A DNA stretch of 26,433 nucleotides from an uncultured Erysipelotrichaceae bacterium (GCA_934692455.1 CAKUTY010000005.1:1-26433); one strand, 5' to 3'. Positions 15,334 through 24,924 are shown, numbered from the stretch's first letter. Program-made: numbers and translations. The notes: generated from the letters alone by a model not told the origin.

Positions 15334-17280
15334 TTATTTAGTTATCAAAATACTGAAAGCCTTAATTTTTAACACGCTACGTTTGTAATTCACAAAACCA
15401 CTATCATCAAAAATTACTTCATGCTCCATCTCGTCATTATAAACATGATCAAAAATACATGGATTAATATAGATAGTCAAATCCCCTAGTTTATAGATTA
15501 AAACCTCATAATAATCTATAAATTCAACACTTGTATCTTCCCTAGTAAACTCCTTATAAGTCTTTCTTAAAAGACACAAGTCACTAAAATACCTGGCAAC
15601 ATCCAAATAATTATTCTTACGATGCCAATCCAACATATTGATACTATCATCCAAATTATATGTATTATCAATACCATGCTTAGTACGTAAGAACTCCTCA
15701 CCTGAATTAATAAAAGGAATGCCCCTAGAAATCATCACAAGAGCCATAGACAACTTACAAATTCTTGACACCATCTTCTCATCATCAAAGAACCTAGATA
15801 CCTTATCATAAACCGTATAATTATCATGGCACTCAATATAATTAATAGTCTGATTAATATTTAAACCATACTCATAAGAACCGCTCAAAACTCTCTTAAC
15901 ACGATCTCTAGCATCAACATACCCTAGCATATAAGCATTCTTATCATCGATATAGTTTCCCCTAATTGTTCTTCTAAAATCATCATTAAAGAAAGCCACA
16001 CCATCAAGCTTATAAGCATTCTCCTTAATAGCACGATACTCAAAGGGAACAATATCACCCATGTTCCAACCTTCACCATACATCAAGAAATCAGGCTTTA
16101 ATTCTCTAGCTGTATCTCTAATCGCCTCAATGGTCTCAGCATCAAGAATGCCCATTAAGTCAAAACGATAACCATCCAAATCATAGATATCAATGAAACG
16201 CTTAACCAACAATTTCAAATATTCTCTTGTAAAGAAAGCCTCAGTCCTCACTTCATTACCACAATATGAGGCATTGCCAAGTTTACCATCCTTATATCTA
16301 AAGAAATAATAAGGAAGCATATTAGCCAAATTAAAAGACTTAACATTATAGACATGATTAAACACCACATCAAAAGTAACACCCATGCCATATTTATGAC
16401 ATAAGCTAATAAAATCCCTTAATTCATTAATCTGTTCATATGGCCCCTTACCATAACAATAAGCCTGATGAAGACTATTATAAGTCAAAGGATTATAACC
16501 CCAGTTATAATCACTATGATCTAAATCAAACGCAAAAATAGGCATAAGCTGAACATAAGTTATCCCTAGTTTCTTCAAATAATCAAAACCAACCGGATAA
16601 GCATCAAGCTTTGCCCCCTGTTCACACATGCCCTTAAAAGTCTGAGGATACTTAAAACTCACACTATCACTTGTAAAATCTCTAACTGAAGTCTCATAAA
16701 TAATAGGTGTATCAATATGCTTCAAAGCCACCTTATCATACTTTAATTTATTCCTATCAACCACATAAGAATTCTTATGATCCTTATCAGCATAAGAAAA
16801 AGGATCAGTAAACGCATAGACACTTTCTCTTAAAGTTGAATAATGATAAAAGTGACCACTCAAATTCCTATCAAAAGTAAGCTCAAAAACACCCCTACCT
16901 ACATAGTTCATCTTATGAATGACATTATCTAAATGTAAAATAGCAGTCTTACTTAAAGGAGACCACAATCTAAATGTGGTCTTATTACCCTCTATGAAAG
17001 AACCTAGTGTATTTAAATCAACACGATATTCTTCATCAAACCTTTCGGTTTGCACAATAAAACGGAACTTAATCTCAAAAGGAATACCATCAAGAAGAAC
17101 CATATAACGGTTCTTCTCATTGAAATCCTCTTCTAAATGAAGATAAACATAATCAGCATCATCACTGATATTAAACTTAACTTCGATATTATTGACTAGT
17201 AATTTAAGATTCTCAGTCAAAGCCAATTCAGACTTCCTAACACTAATCAAACGATAATCATCTAAATAAAAACTAGCCAT
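15334..17280 (-). CDS. pulA: Type I pullulanase (glycogen/alpha-glucan debranching enzyme)
   Basis: This 648-residue GH13 enzyme hydrolyses alpha-1,6 links in glycogen or limit dextrins. There is no signal peptide, so it acts in the cytoplasm. An N-terminal domain (about 1-95) precedes a CBM48-like module (about 97-160, FRLWSPLSKTAILHL). The pullulanase signature appears as YNWGYNP (258-264), with N for the usual D. Catalytic segments are DVVFNH (304-309), GYRFDLMGI with nucleophile D374, YGEGW with acid/base E403, and ECHDN with H485-D486. The start overlaps the HAD gene by 8 bases. The gene fits the breakdown half of the glycogen cycle and is transcribed towards glgC. Confidence 0.93.
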   Translation of the reverse strand: MASFYLDDYRLISVRKSELALTENLKLLVNNIEVKFNISDDADYVYLHLEEDFNEKNRYMVLLDGIPFEIKFRFIVQTERFDEEYRVDLNTLGSFIEGNKTTFRLWSPLSKTAILHLDNVIHKMNYVGRGVFELTFDRNLSGHFYHYSTLRESVYAFTDPFSYADKDHKNSYVVDRNKLKYDKVALKHIDTPIIYETSVRDFTSDSVSFKYPQTFKGMCEQGAKLDAYPVGFDYLKKLGITYVQLMPIFAFDLDHSDYNWGYNPLTYNSLHQAYCYGKGPYEQINELRDFISLCHKYGMGVTFDVVFNHVYNVKSFNLANMLPYYFFRYKDGKLGNASYCGNEVRTEAFFTREYLKLLVKRFIDIYDLDGYRFDLMGILDAETIEAIRDTARELKPDFLMYGEGWNMGDIVPFEYRAIKENAYKLDGVAFFNDDFRRTIRGNYIDDKNAYMLGYVDARDRVKRVLSGSYEYGLNINQTINYIECHDNYTVYDKVSRFFDDEKMVSRICKLSMALVMISRGIPFINSGEEFLRTKHGIDNTYNLDDSINMLDWHRKNNYLDVARYFSDLCLLRKTYKEFTREDTSVEFIDYYEVLIYKLGDLTIYINPCIFDHVYNDEMEHEVIFDDSGFVNYKRSVLKIKAFSILITK

Positions 17281-18097
17281 TATTCTTAAGTTCCCTCAAC
17301 CTTATATTTACCGCAACAGAATCTATGATAGCCTTAACCAATTCTTCAGCAGCTGAACCTTCACTATAGTCAGCTGGAAGCATATAATCAGCTCTCTTTT
17401 CATCCTGTAGTTCCTTAGCAATCTTTTCCTTTGCCTGTTTAGAGCCGTAGACTGCCACCGCAGTGCCGCCCTCTTCTCGCATCACAAGCATGCTAGGAAC
17501 ATCAGTAAGCCCATCACCAAAATAAACCATATTACTAAAAGGCACATACTTATCTTCTTCTGGTGTCTTTGTGTTCAAATCAAGATCATTAGTCTCATCA
17601 AAAACACCCTTATTGATTCTAAATAAATACTGAGTCTTTGTAGTATAATTCACTACCCTACTTGGCCAAACAGGCTTATCATTTTCATCATAAGTATAGC
17701 TACATGCATATACTTTCTTAAACTTATCAGCGATACTTGTTCCCATGATCATTTCTCTAATACCGCTAGAAACAATGAAATGCTCTACTTCAATTCCTTG
17801 TTTCTTACCATATTCATTAACACGATCAAACCAAGTATCCACACCCTTATAAAGTTCAATAAAAGCACCCTCATCAACCAACTCTTTCTTAGTCAAAGCA
17901 GGATTCTTCTTTACCATCAAATGCATATAAGACAAGATACCATCCATATTAGATGCATACTTATCCCTTTCAGACTCAGCCCAAAAGCTACCAGTCTCCT
18001 TATAGCCAAGCTTGCCAATATAATGGAACTCTTGCATGTCAATCGGCGATAAAGTCTTATCAAAATCGTAAATAAGAGCGACTTTCCTATAATCCAT
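17273..18097 (-). CDS. HAD-superfamily phosphatase (SerB-like fold), substrate unknown
   Basis: This 274-residue cytoplasmic hydrolase has motif I DFDKT (nucleophile D11, general acid D13), motif II IVSSGI (about 108-113), a motif III lysine candidate in TTKTQ (K154), and motif IV GDGLTD (194-199). The insert between motifs I and II is alpha-helical, as in C1-type caps of the phosphoserine phosphatase group. The substrate cannot be read from sequence. Lying between a peptidase gene and pulA, with an 8-base overlap into pulA, it might act on a sugar phosphate or phosphoserine. The start is 3 bases after the PepV stop. Confidence 0.85.
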   Translation of the reverse strand: MDYRKVALIYDFDKTLSPIDMQEFHYIGKLGYKETGSFWAESERDKYASNMDGILSYMHLMVKKNPALTKKELVDEGAFIELYKGVDTWFDRVNEYGKKQGIEVEHFIVSSGIREMIMGTSIADKFKKVYACSYTYDENDKPVWPSRVVNYTTKTQYLFRINKGVFDETNDLDLNTKTPEEDKYVPFSNMVYFGDGLTDVPSMLVMREEGGTAVAVYGSKQAKEKIAKELQDEKRADYMLPADYSEGSAAEELVKAIIDSVAVNIRLRELKNNG

Positions 18098-18100
18098 AAA

Positions 18101-19420
18101 CTAAGCCTCGTTTAAATTCTTAATAGCCTCGATATAGATTTCAACTTGCTTCTTAAATTCCTCAATACTTAAAGATTCATTGGCATCATGAATATGATTC
18201 TCTTCCTCATTAAAGGCACAACCAAACGCAATGATATTATTCATACTCTTAGCATAAGTACCACCACCAATGGCAATCATATCTCTTTGATCATCAACAA
18301 TTGATCTATAAGCCTTCAATAAAGATTGAACTAACTTAGAATTCTTATCATAGTATAAAGGATTGATATTGTAGTCTAATCTAATACCACAATCATCAGC
18401 TACTGCCTTATTTAATACTTCTGCGATCTCTACGTCTTTTCTAGTAATAGGGAAACGAATATCCAAAGTACATTCTACATTATCACCATTCTTGCCAATC
18501 ACACCCAAGTTAACACTAGAATTAGTCTCATCCTTAAGTGCATCCAAACCTAATGTCTCACCATGTAACTCTAGGCCAATATACTTATGAATATAATCAA
18601 CAAATGAATCATGGAAATCAGCTACATATAAAGCTTCCATCAAATGATTAATCGCATTAACACCAGCATCAGGTAAAGAAGCATGAGCTGCCACGCCTAA
18701 TACAGTAACAGTATTACCATCAACACTATATTCGATATTATGTTCCTTCATGAAACTATCAAACTTTGCGACATCGTAACTATTTTCAGGAAGAGTACAT
18801 ACTACCTTATTACATACAACATTATCAGCTTGGCCACCCTTAATATCGATAATCTTTGACTTACCAATAATAAAGCCGCCAGCCATACCCTTTTCGGCAT
18901 AAATACCAGGGAACTCACCATCTGGAGTAAAGCCCATATCTACATGACCTTCTTTTTCAACATAATGTTCAATACAAGCAGAACCTGATTCTTCATTGCA
19001 GCCAAGAATTAATCTAACTCTCTTCTTAAATTCATAACCTGTATCTAAAAGATATTTCATAGCGTACATACTTGCAACAGCTGCACCCTTATCATCGGAA
19101 ACACCTCTACCATATAGACGATCACCCTTTTGAACTACTTCAAGCGGATTAGAATCCCAACCTTCGCCAACAGGAACAATATCAAGGTGAGCCAAGATAC
19201 CAATTACTTCTTCACCTTGACCAATTTCGCCATAACCTGCATAGTAATCAACATTCTTAGTATTGAAACCCTTAGCAGCCATAAGCTCTAAAGCCTTATC
19301 CAATACTTCACGGTTAACACTACCAAAAGGCTTCACATCATCTGAGTATACTGAATTATAACTAACTAAAGTCTTTAAATCAGCCAGCATGTTCTCATAA
19401 TTTTCTTCTACAAATTTCAT
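18101..19420 (-). CDS. pepV: PepV-like dipeptidase (M20 zinc metallopeptidase)
   Basis: From the start chosen here the protein has 439 residues. An upstream ATG at 19456 would add 12 residues inside the exonuclease gene; ATG 19420 is preferred because AAAGGAG lies exactly 8 bases upstream. Metal and catalytic residues of the M20 family are in order: AHLD (H78, D80), GRGVSDDKG (D109), NEESGS (catalytic E143, metal E144), TPDGEFP (D167) and a C-terminal HIHDAN histidine. The central lid region (about 180-300) is of PepV size. The enzyme cleaves dipeptides released from imported peptides in the cytoplasm. Its Shine-Dalgarno lies within the end of the exonuclease gene, so the two are coupled. Confidence 0.92.
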   Translation of the reverse strand: MKFVEENYENMLADLKTLVSYNSVYSDDVKPFGSVNREVLDKALELMAAKGFNTKNVDYYAGYGEIGQGEEVIGILAHLDIVPVGEGWDSNPLEVVQKGDRLYGRGVSDDKGAAVASMYAMKYLLDTGYEFKKRVRLILGCNEESGSACIEHYVEKEGHVDMGFTPDGEFPGIYAEKGMAGGFIIGKSKIIDIKGGQADNVVCNKVVCTLPENSYDVAKFDSFMKEHNIEYSVDGNTVTVLGVAAHASLPDAGVNAINHLMEALYVADFHDSFVDYIHKYIGLELHGETLGLDALKDETNSSVNLGVIGKNGDNVECTLDIRFPITRKDVEIAEVLNKAVADDCGIRLDYNINPLYYDKNSKLVQSLLKAYRSIVDDQRDMIAIGGGTYAKSMNNIIAFGCAFNEEENHIHDANESLSIEEFKKQVEIYIEAIKNLNEA

Positions 19421-19422
19421 TA

Positions 19423-20181
19423 TTAATTCTCCTTTACTATAAGTCCTACAGGACAATGATCACTACCGTAGATATCATCATAAATCAATGAATCTTCTAC
19501 CTTCTCCATAAATCTTTTAGAAACTACAAAATAATCGATACGCCACCCTATATTCCTTTCTCTAGCTCTTGTACGATATGACCACCAAGAATACTTAACA
19601 TCTTCAGGATACAAGTAACGATAAGTATCTATAAAACCTGCATCTAATAAACATGTAAACTTTTCTCTTTCTTGGTCTGAAAAACCAGCATTAAAGTGAT
19701 TGTCATCAGGATTTTTTAAATCTATCTCATTGTGAGCCACATTCAAATCACCTGTATAAATAACTGGCTTAATCTTATCTAATTTTACCAAATGCTTACG
19801 CAAATCATCTTCCCACTTCATACGATAATCTATCCTCTTTAGACCATCCTTAGAATTAGGAACATAAGCACACACAAAATAGAAATCAGGATACTCTAAA
19901 GTAATAACTCTACCTTCTTTTGGATGATCCTCACCCTCAATGTCATAAGTTACTGACATTGGTTTCTCTTTTGTAAGCACCATCGTACCTGAATAACCCT
20001 TCTTCTCAGCACAATTCATATAACGGTAATAACCATCAAAGTTATAGTTTAATTGCGCTTCTTGCATCTTAGTCTCCTCAAAGGCCATAATATCAGGATT
20101 CTCCCTAGCCATAAAAGCCAACAAATCGCCCTTTCCTAAAATAGCCCTAAGACCATTCACATTCCAATTTAAAATCTTCAT
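19423..20181 (-). CDS. xth: Exodeoxyribonuclease III / AP endonuclease
   Basis: This 252-residue EEP-fold enzyme cuts DNA at abasic sites and removes 3' blocking groups in base-excision repair. Motifs are LNWNVNGLRA (N7), FEETKMQ (metal-binding E36), YVPNS, GDLNVAHNEID (catalytic D and N), RIDYF, and GSDHCPV (D-H pair). The length is typical for the family. Its start overlaps the aminopeptidase stop by one base (TAATG), and it ends 2 bases before the PepV start. The placement among peptidase and glycogen genes looks like a housekeeping read-through unit with no pathway link. Confidence 0.96.
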   Translation of the reverse strand: MKILNWNVNGLRAILGKGDLLAFMARENPDIMAFEETKMQEAQLNYNFDGYYRYMNCAEKKGYSGTMVLTKEKPMSVTYDIEGEDHPKEGRVITLEYPDFYFVCAYVPNSKDGLKRIDYRMKWEDDLRKHLVKLDKIKPVIYTGDLNVAHNEIDLKNPDDNHFNAGFSDQEREKFTCLLDAGFIDTYRYLYPEDVKYSWWSYRTRARERNIGWRIDYFVVSKRFMEKVEDSLIYDDIYGSDHCPVGLIVKEN

Positions 20182-21929
20182 TAAATCTCCTGAGTAATCT
20201 TACCCAAATAAATTAATTCATCAGCATTCAAATATGGAGCCAAAGTATGATAAACAGTCTTATGATACTCATTAATCAAATTAATAGTCTTCTTATCCAA
20301 ATATCTCTTATCAATAAGTCTTAAATCAAATGGAACCATAGTCAAAGTATCAAAACGCATAAATTGACCATACTCATTTAATTCATCCTCAACCGCTAGT
20401 AACATATTCTCACAACGAATGCCATACTTACCCTCTAGATAAATACCAGGCTCATCAGAAACGATATTGCCCTTTCTAATAGGCACTTCCTCGCTCTTGC
20501 CCAAAGTATGCATATATCTAATATTAGGTGGTGCCTCATGGACTGATAAGACATGACCCACACCATGACCTGTACCACATCTATAATCAATGCCTAATTC
20601 CCAAATATCTTTTCTTGCTAGGATATCAAGTTGAAGACCATTTAAACCCTTCATAAACTTAACACTACTCAAGTTAAACATTGACTTTAATACAGTAGTA
20701 AAATGCTTCTTTAATTCATCACTTACTTCACCAACACAAATAGTTCTTGTAATATCAGTAGTACCCTCTTTATATTGACCACCTGAATCAACCAAGATAA
20801 TACCCTCATTATGTAAACTAGCATTATTCTCTTCAGTAGGCGCATAATGCATCATGGCCGCATTAGCGTTATAAGCAACAATCGGATTAAAACTTAAGTC
20901 AAAGGCCTTATATGACAATCTAAATTCATTAAGCTTATTAGCCACAATATATTCGTTTAATGTTTCCTTATCAGTTTCATCCAACCACTTTAAGAAACGC
21001 ACCATGGCAACACCATCATAAATATGAGCTAACTTAGAATTCTCTATTTCAACTTCATTCTTCATTGACTTCATCTCTTCAATAACAGATAAACAGTCAA
21101 CAATTCTATTATGTTTGCAAATTAAAGAATAAGTCTCATAGTTTACCTTAGTCTTATCTAGCAATACCACTTCATTCTTTAAAGTCTTCAAGAAATCATA
21201 ATAAGCATCATAAGGTCTAATAATAATGCCATCTGCATATAACTTATCTAATAATTCTTCACTCAATCGCTCTAAGTTAATAAAGAAATAAACATCATTC
21301 TTATTAAAAACTAAATAAGCCAAGAACACTGGAGTACAAAGAATATCATTACCCCTTAGATTCAAGATATAAGAAATAGACTCAAGATTATTCACAATAT
21401 GAGTCTTACCATCAAGAATATACTTAACATTATCTAATTTTTGTCTTCTACTTAAGCCTGTGTATTCAATTCCTAGTTCATAGATTAAATCAGTTGATAA
21501 ACTAACTCTGTTTTCAATCAAACTAGAATAAATATCAATACTCTTAATCTTGAAATCACTTAAGTCTGATGCAAAGTTAATACTAGTTCTCTTACCATCT
21601 AAGCCAATAACCTTGCCAGCATAATTCTTCTTAATAAATTCAATTGGTTCTAATGCATTTGCAGTGCCAAGTTTTACTACTTGTACATCGTTTGGTAGGC
21701 ATTGTTTCTCAGCTTGAATATGATAACGACCATCAACAAAAATATAAGCATTCTCTAAATCCACTAATAAAGTAGCTAAAGATCCGCTAAAACCACTAAA
21801 GTATTCGATTGTCTTAAAATACAAAGGAACATACTCTGACATATGATAGTCAGAAGTATTCAAATAATAGACATCAATGTTGTTGTCTTTCATCTGCTCC
21901 CTAAGAGCATCAATTCTTACATTTCCCAT
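20181..21929 (-). CDS. pepP: Xaa-Pro aminopeptidase (aminopeptidase P, M24B), long three-domain form
   Basis: The protein has 582 residues from ATG 21929. A TTG at 21932 directly precedes it and fits the Shine-Dalgarno AGAGGAAG spacing about as well. It removes an N-terminal residue next to proline. Two creatinase-type N-terminal domains (about 1-300) precede the pita-bread domain. The dinuclear-metal ligands are in VDSGG and TTDITRT (about 380 and 391), the histidine in GTGHGVGH (about 455), and the glutamates in SDEPGIY and RCENM (about 493 and 508). The length matches eukaryotic XPNPEP1-like and many anaerobe enzymes rather than the shorter two-domain PepP of E. coli (about 440 residues). 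It heads the long minus-strand gene run. Confidence 0.93.
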   Translation of the reverse strand: MGNVRIDALREQMKDNNIDVYYLNTSDYHMSEYVPLYFKTIEYFSGFSGSLATLLVDLENAYIFVDGRYHIQAEKQCLPNDVQVVKLGTANALEPIEFIKKNYAGKVIGLDGKRTSINFASDLSDFKIKSIDIYSSLIENRVSLSTDLIYELGIEYTGLSRRQKLDNVKYILDGKTHIVNNLESISYILNLRGNDILCTPVFLAYLVFNKNDVYFFINLERLSEELLDKLYADGIIIRPYDAYYDFLKTLKNEVVLLDKTKVNYETYSLICKHNRIVDCLSVIEEMKSMKNEVEIENSKLAHIYDGVAMVRFLKWLDETDKETLNEYIVANKLNEFRLSYKAFDLSFNPIVAYNANAAMMHYAPTEENNASLHNEGIILVDSGGQYKEGTTDITRTICVGEVSDELKKHFTTVLKSMFNLSSVKFMKGLNGLQLDILARKDIWELGIDYRCGTGHGVGHVLSVHEAPPNIRYMHTLGKSEEVPIRKGNIVSDEPGIYLEGKYGIRCENMLLAVEDELNEYGQFMRFDTLTMVPFDLRLIDKRYLDKKTINLINEYHKTVYHTLAPYLNADELIYLGKITQEI

Positions 21930-21958
21930 CAAGAAATTACTTCCTCTCTAATGATTTA

Positions 21959-21967
21959 ATTCTAGCA
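21959..21967 (-). promoter_or_regulatory. Extended -10 promoter candidate for the pepP gene run
   Basis: On the minus strand TGCTAGAAT (21967-21959) has the TGn extension and a good -10 hexamer. No recognisable -35 lies at 16-18 bases. The start would be near 21952, giving a leader of about 23 bases. Confidence 0.5.
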
Positions 21968-21996
21968 TAAATAGTGCGTTATTGACCTATTTAGGA

Positions 21997-22002
21997 TATA
22001 AT
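21997..22002 (+). promoter_or_regulatory. -10 element of the penicillin-binding protein gene, suggesting a leaderless start
   Basis: A perfect TATAAT ends 8 bases before the ATG at 22011, so transcription would begin at or within a base or two of the start codon. There is no Shine-Dalgarno in the 12 bases before the ATG. The -35 is weak (GTGCGT at 17 bases). Confidence 0.55.
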
Positions 22003-22010
22003 TATGCGGT

Positions 22011-24920
22011 ATGAAAAGAAATGATATTGATGATTTAACTCCTTATCAAAAAAGGAAGAAAAACAGCACATTAAAGAATACAAACAAGAGAGGAAGTAAA
22101 CAAGCTGATCTTGTCGATGAAAGTCCTAAGGTAGAGGGGGGGTTTGGGCTCGAATCTGATGGGCTCGAATCTAATCCTAAGAAGAAAAAGACTTCTAGCA
22201 CTAAGAAAACTTCTAAACCTAAGAAGAAAGAAGAGTCAACAGTTACAAACGACAAAAAGGAAACAAAGGACGAAAAGTCTACACCTATAGTTGAAGATGT
22301 TGAACCAATTGAAGATACCGGGCTCGAATCTGAACCTAAGAAGCCTTCTATCTTTATAGAAGAAAAGAAAACAGAAGAACCTAAAGAAGACAATACTTCT
22401 AAAAGACCTAAGGCTAAGACAATCACTAAAGTATTCGCAACAATCACATGTATTATTGCAGTTATTGGAATACTAGGTGGTATAGGTGCTATTATCTTTG
22501 CCAACAAACTACTAGAGGGTAAACCGGAATTCGATAGAGCTAAATTAGATTCACAAGAATCTAGTGTTATCTATGATATGAATGGCGATGAAATTGTAGA
22601 ACTTGGTTTATATCTAAGAGAAAACATCGAATATGATGATATGCCAAACAGCTTAGTTGATGCTTTCTTATCAATTGAAGACTCAAGATACTTCGAACAC
22701 TTTGGCTTCGATATCCCACGTTTCACTAAGGCAATCCTTGAAAATATCAAATCAGGAGGCTTTGGACAAGGTGGATCTACCATGACCATGCAACTAGTTA
22801 AAAACTCTTATTTCCAAGTAGATGCCGATGGTGAATCTACTATGGCAGCCCACAAGGGTATGAGTGGTGTTCAAAGAAAGATGCAAGAAATCGTACTAGC
22901 TATCGAAGCTAATAAAGAAGTTAGTAAGAAAGACATCTTAGCACTATATATTAATAAGATTAACTATGGTAACAACATCAGAGGTGTTCAAAAGGCAGCT
23001 CAATACTACTTTGGTAAGGACGCAAGTGAACTAGGACTTGTTGAATCAGCTTTCTTGGCTGGTATCATCAACGCTCCAAATAACTATAATCCTTATAACG
23101 AACTATATAAGCATGATGAATCTTATATTTATTTAAATTCAAATATTACTTATCTTGAAAATGCTCAAAAAAGAACTGCTGAAGTATTAGACTTGATGGC
23201 ATATCATGGCTATATTACAAAAGAAGAAGCAGCTCTTGCCAAGACTGTTAAAATTGAAAATTTATTAACTGGTGTTGCCAAGAAGTTTAATTCATATAGC
23301 CAATATTACCAAGACTATATTGATGCAGTAATCGAAGAGGCAACTGAGGTTACTGGTAAGAATCCATATACAACTTCAATGCATATTTATACAGCGATGA
23401 ACCCTTATATGCAGGAAGTTCTATATAACATTGAAAACGAAAAGACTGATTTAAAATATTCAAATGATCTTGAACAATCAGCTCTTACTGTATTAAATAA
23501 CCAAACTGGTGAACTAATTGCCTTGGGTGGTGGCCGTAATCAAGCACAATCAGCTCGTCAATTTAATAGAGCTACAAGTTCTTACTTACAGCCAGGCTCA
23601 TCAATTAAACCAGTAATTGAATATGCCCTAGCCTTCGATAGACTAGGTTGGTCTACAGCTCATACAATTACCGATATGCCATACTACTTATATGGTGGTA
23701 ATGTCCTTATCGCCAATGCAGGTGGACAAGGTTATACAGGTGATATGTTAATAACTGAGGCTATTGCACGTTCTTTAAATACACCAGCTGTTCAAACATT
23801 ACAAGCTGTAATTCAAGAAATTGGTGAAGATGGTGTTAAGGAATATTTAAGAGAAATTGGAATTACAAGAAATCTAGATACTTTTGACCTTCAATGGGCA
23901 ATTGGTGGCAATACATGTCTTGTTACTCCAGTACAATTAGCTGCAGCTCATGCAATATTCATGAACGAAGGCTATTATATAAAACCACATACTATTCAAA
24001 AGATTGTCTTCCAAGATGACAGTGAATATGTAAGTGATACAAAGGGTACTCAAGTAATCTCAAGTGCTGCAGCCTATATGACAGCTACATGCCTTGAATA
24101 CAACGTCTCTGGACCATATTACAATAATATGCAGATATTAAAGAGAAAATATCCAGTATACGCTAAAACAGGTACTACCGACTGGTCAACAAGTGGTAGA
24201 GCATATGGTATCCCTACTGGTGCTCCAAAAGATATGTGGCTAGTATGCCAAAACTCAAACTTCACAATTTCTATCTGGCTAGGCTTCGATAGAGCTGAAG
24301 TTGGTTCTTACTTCACAACAAGTGAAGATATGGCTAACTTAAAAGGTAGAATTGGCAGATATATCTTAAACGAATTAGATGAGAATGTTGAAGGAAATAC
24401 AGAAGGTGTACAAAGACCTGATGATGTATCTGATGTAACTATTGTCAAAGGTGCTTATCCATATTGTGCACCAGATGGAGGGCACGAAACAGTTAAAGGA
24501 TTAATTAAGACAAGTGCTCTTAAGAAAAACCCATTAACAAGTGTTTCTTCAGTATTAGCTAACCTTCCTGTTAAAGAAAACGCTAATGGTGGTTTAAACG
24601 CTACTGGTTCTAAGACAGATGATGGCAGAATTGTAGTTAACTTCTATTCAGGTGGTTACTTCTGTTCTAATGGTCAACAAGATTTAACAGCTACAAACGT
24701 CTTTGGAAAAACAACCAACGCAACAGGTAGATGTTACTTCCCTCATTACCAACAAAGTGGTTCTAGTTCTGTATATGGTGAAGTTACTCTATATAAAGAT
24801 GGTGAATACTTCTCTAGCTCTTCTGGTGAAGGATCAGCTGAATTCTTTGATGTAGGAGATGGAAACTTTAGAGCTTGTGTATACGCAAACGATCAAGAAT
24901 CTTGTACCGATATCAATTAA
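22011..24920 (+). CDS. Class A penicillin-binding protein (PBP1A-type, GT51 plus transpeptidase)
   Basis: This 969-residue bifunctional cell-wall synthase is longer than the common 700-850. Residues 1-138 are a cytoplasmic Lys/Glu/Ser/Thr-rich tail with GLES-x-PKK repeats (46-56 and 104-111). One membrane span lies at about 140-166. The GT51 glycosyltransferase has SIEDSRYFEHFGFD (E223), GQGGSTMTMQLVKN (252-265), the second acidic residue in KMQEIVLAIE (E293), and ALYINKINYG. The transpeptidase has PGSSIKP (S530-x-x-K533), SLN (588-590) and KTGT (719-722). Residues of about 800-969 form an extra C-terminal region rich in Ser, Gly and Thr with cysteines that could be disulfide-linked. The start is unusual, with no Shine-Dalgarno. 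Confidence 0.95.
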   Translation: MKRNDIDDLTPYQKRKKNSTLKNTNKRGSKQADLVDESPKVEGGFGLESDGLESNPKKKKTSSTKKTSKPKKKEESTVTNDKKETKDEKSTPIVEDVEPIEDTGLESEPKKPSIFIEEKKTEEPKEDNTSKRPKAKTITKVFATITCIIAVIGILGGIGAIIFANKLLEGKPEFDRAKLDSQESSVIYDMNGDEIVELGLYLRENIEYDDMPNSLVDAFLSIEDSRYFEHFGFDIPRFTKAILENIKSGGFGQGGSTMTMQLVKNSYFQVDADGESTMAAHKGMSGVQRKMQEIVLAIEANKEVSKKDILALYINKINYGNNIRGVQKAAQYYFGKDASELGLVESAFLAGIINAPNNYNPYNELYKHDESYIYLNSNITYLENAQKRTAEVLDLMAYHGYITKEEAALAKTVKIENLLTGVAKKFNSYSQYYQDYIDAVIEEATEVTGKNPYTTSMHIYTAMNPYMQEVLYNIENEKTDLKYSNDLEQSALTVLNNQTGELIALGGGRNQAQSARQFNRATSSYLQPGSSIKPVIEYALAFDRLGWSTAHTITDMPYYLYGGNVLIANAGGQGYTGDMLITEAIARSLNTPAVQTLQAVIQEIGEDGVKEYLREIGITRNLDTFDLQWAIGGNTCLVTPVQLAAAHAIFMNEGYYIKPHTIQKIVFQDDSEYVSDTKGTQVISSAAAYMTATCLEYNVSGPYYNNMQILKRKYPVYAKTGTTDWSTSGRAYGIPTGAPKDMWLVCQNSNFTISIWLGFDRAEVGSYFTTSEDMANLKGRIGRYILNELDENVEGNTEGVQRPDDVSDVTIVKGAYPYCAPDGGHETVKGLIKTSALKKNPLTSVSSVLANLPVKENANGGLNATGSKTDDGRIVVNFYSGGYFCSNGQQDLTATNVFGKTTNATGRCYFPHYQQSGSSSVYGEVTLYKDGEYFSSSSGEGSAEFFDVGDGNFRACVYANDQESCTDIN
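22146..22331 (+). repeat. In-frame 12-bp repeat GGGCTCGAATCT inside the PBP tail
   Basis: Three identical copies begin at 22146, 22161 and 22320, all in the same frame and encoding GLES, followed by D/E/N and mostly PKK. GGG CTC codons are rare in this window, so the unit stands out in composition. Confidence 0.8.
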
Positions 24921-24924
24921 GACT

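Noticed and set aside
19421..19456. Longer start (ATG 19456) for the PepV-like gene
   Set aside because: It lies within the exonuclease gene without a Shine-Dalgarno; ATG 19420 has AAAGGAG 8 bases upstream and matches family N-termini.
21982..21987. TTGACC as a -35 for the PBP gene
   Set aside because: It is only 9 bases from the TATAAT; no -10 lies 16-18 bases downstream.
22046..22507. 153-residue minus-strand ORF rich in Ser, Phe and Leu
   Set aside because: It is the antisense of the Lys/Ser/Glu-rich PBP tail, with no Shine-Dalgarno or promoter.
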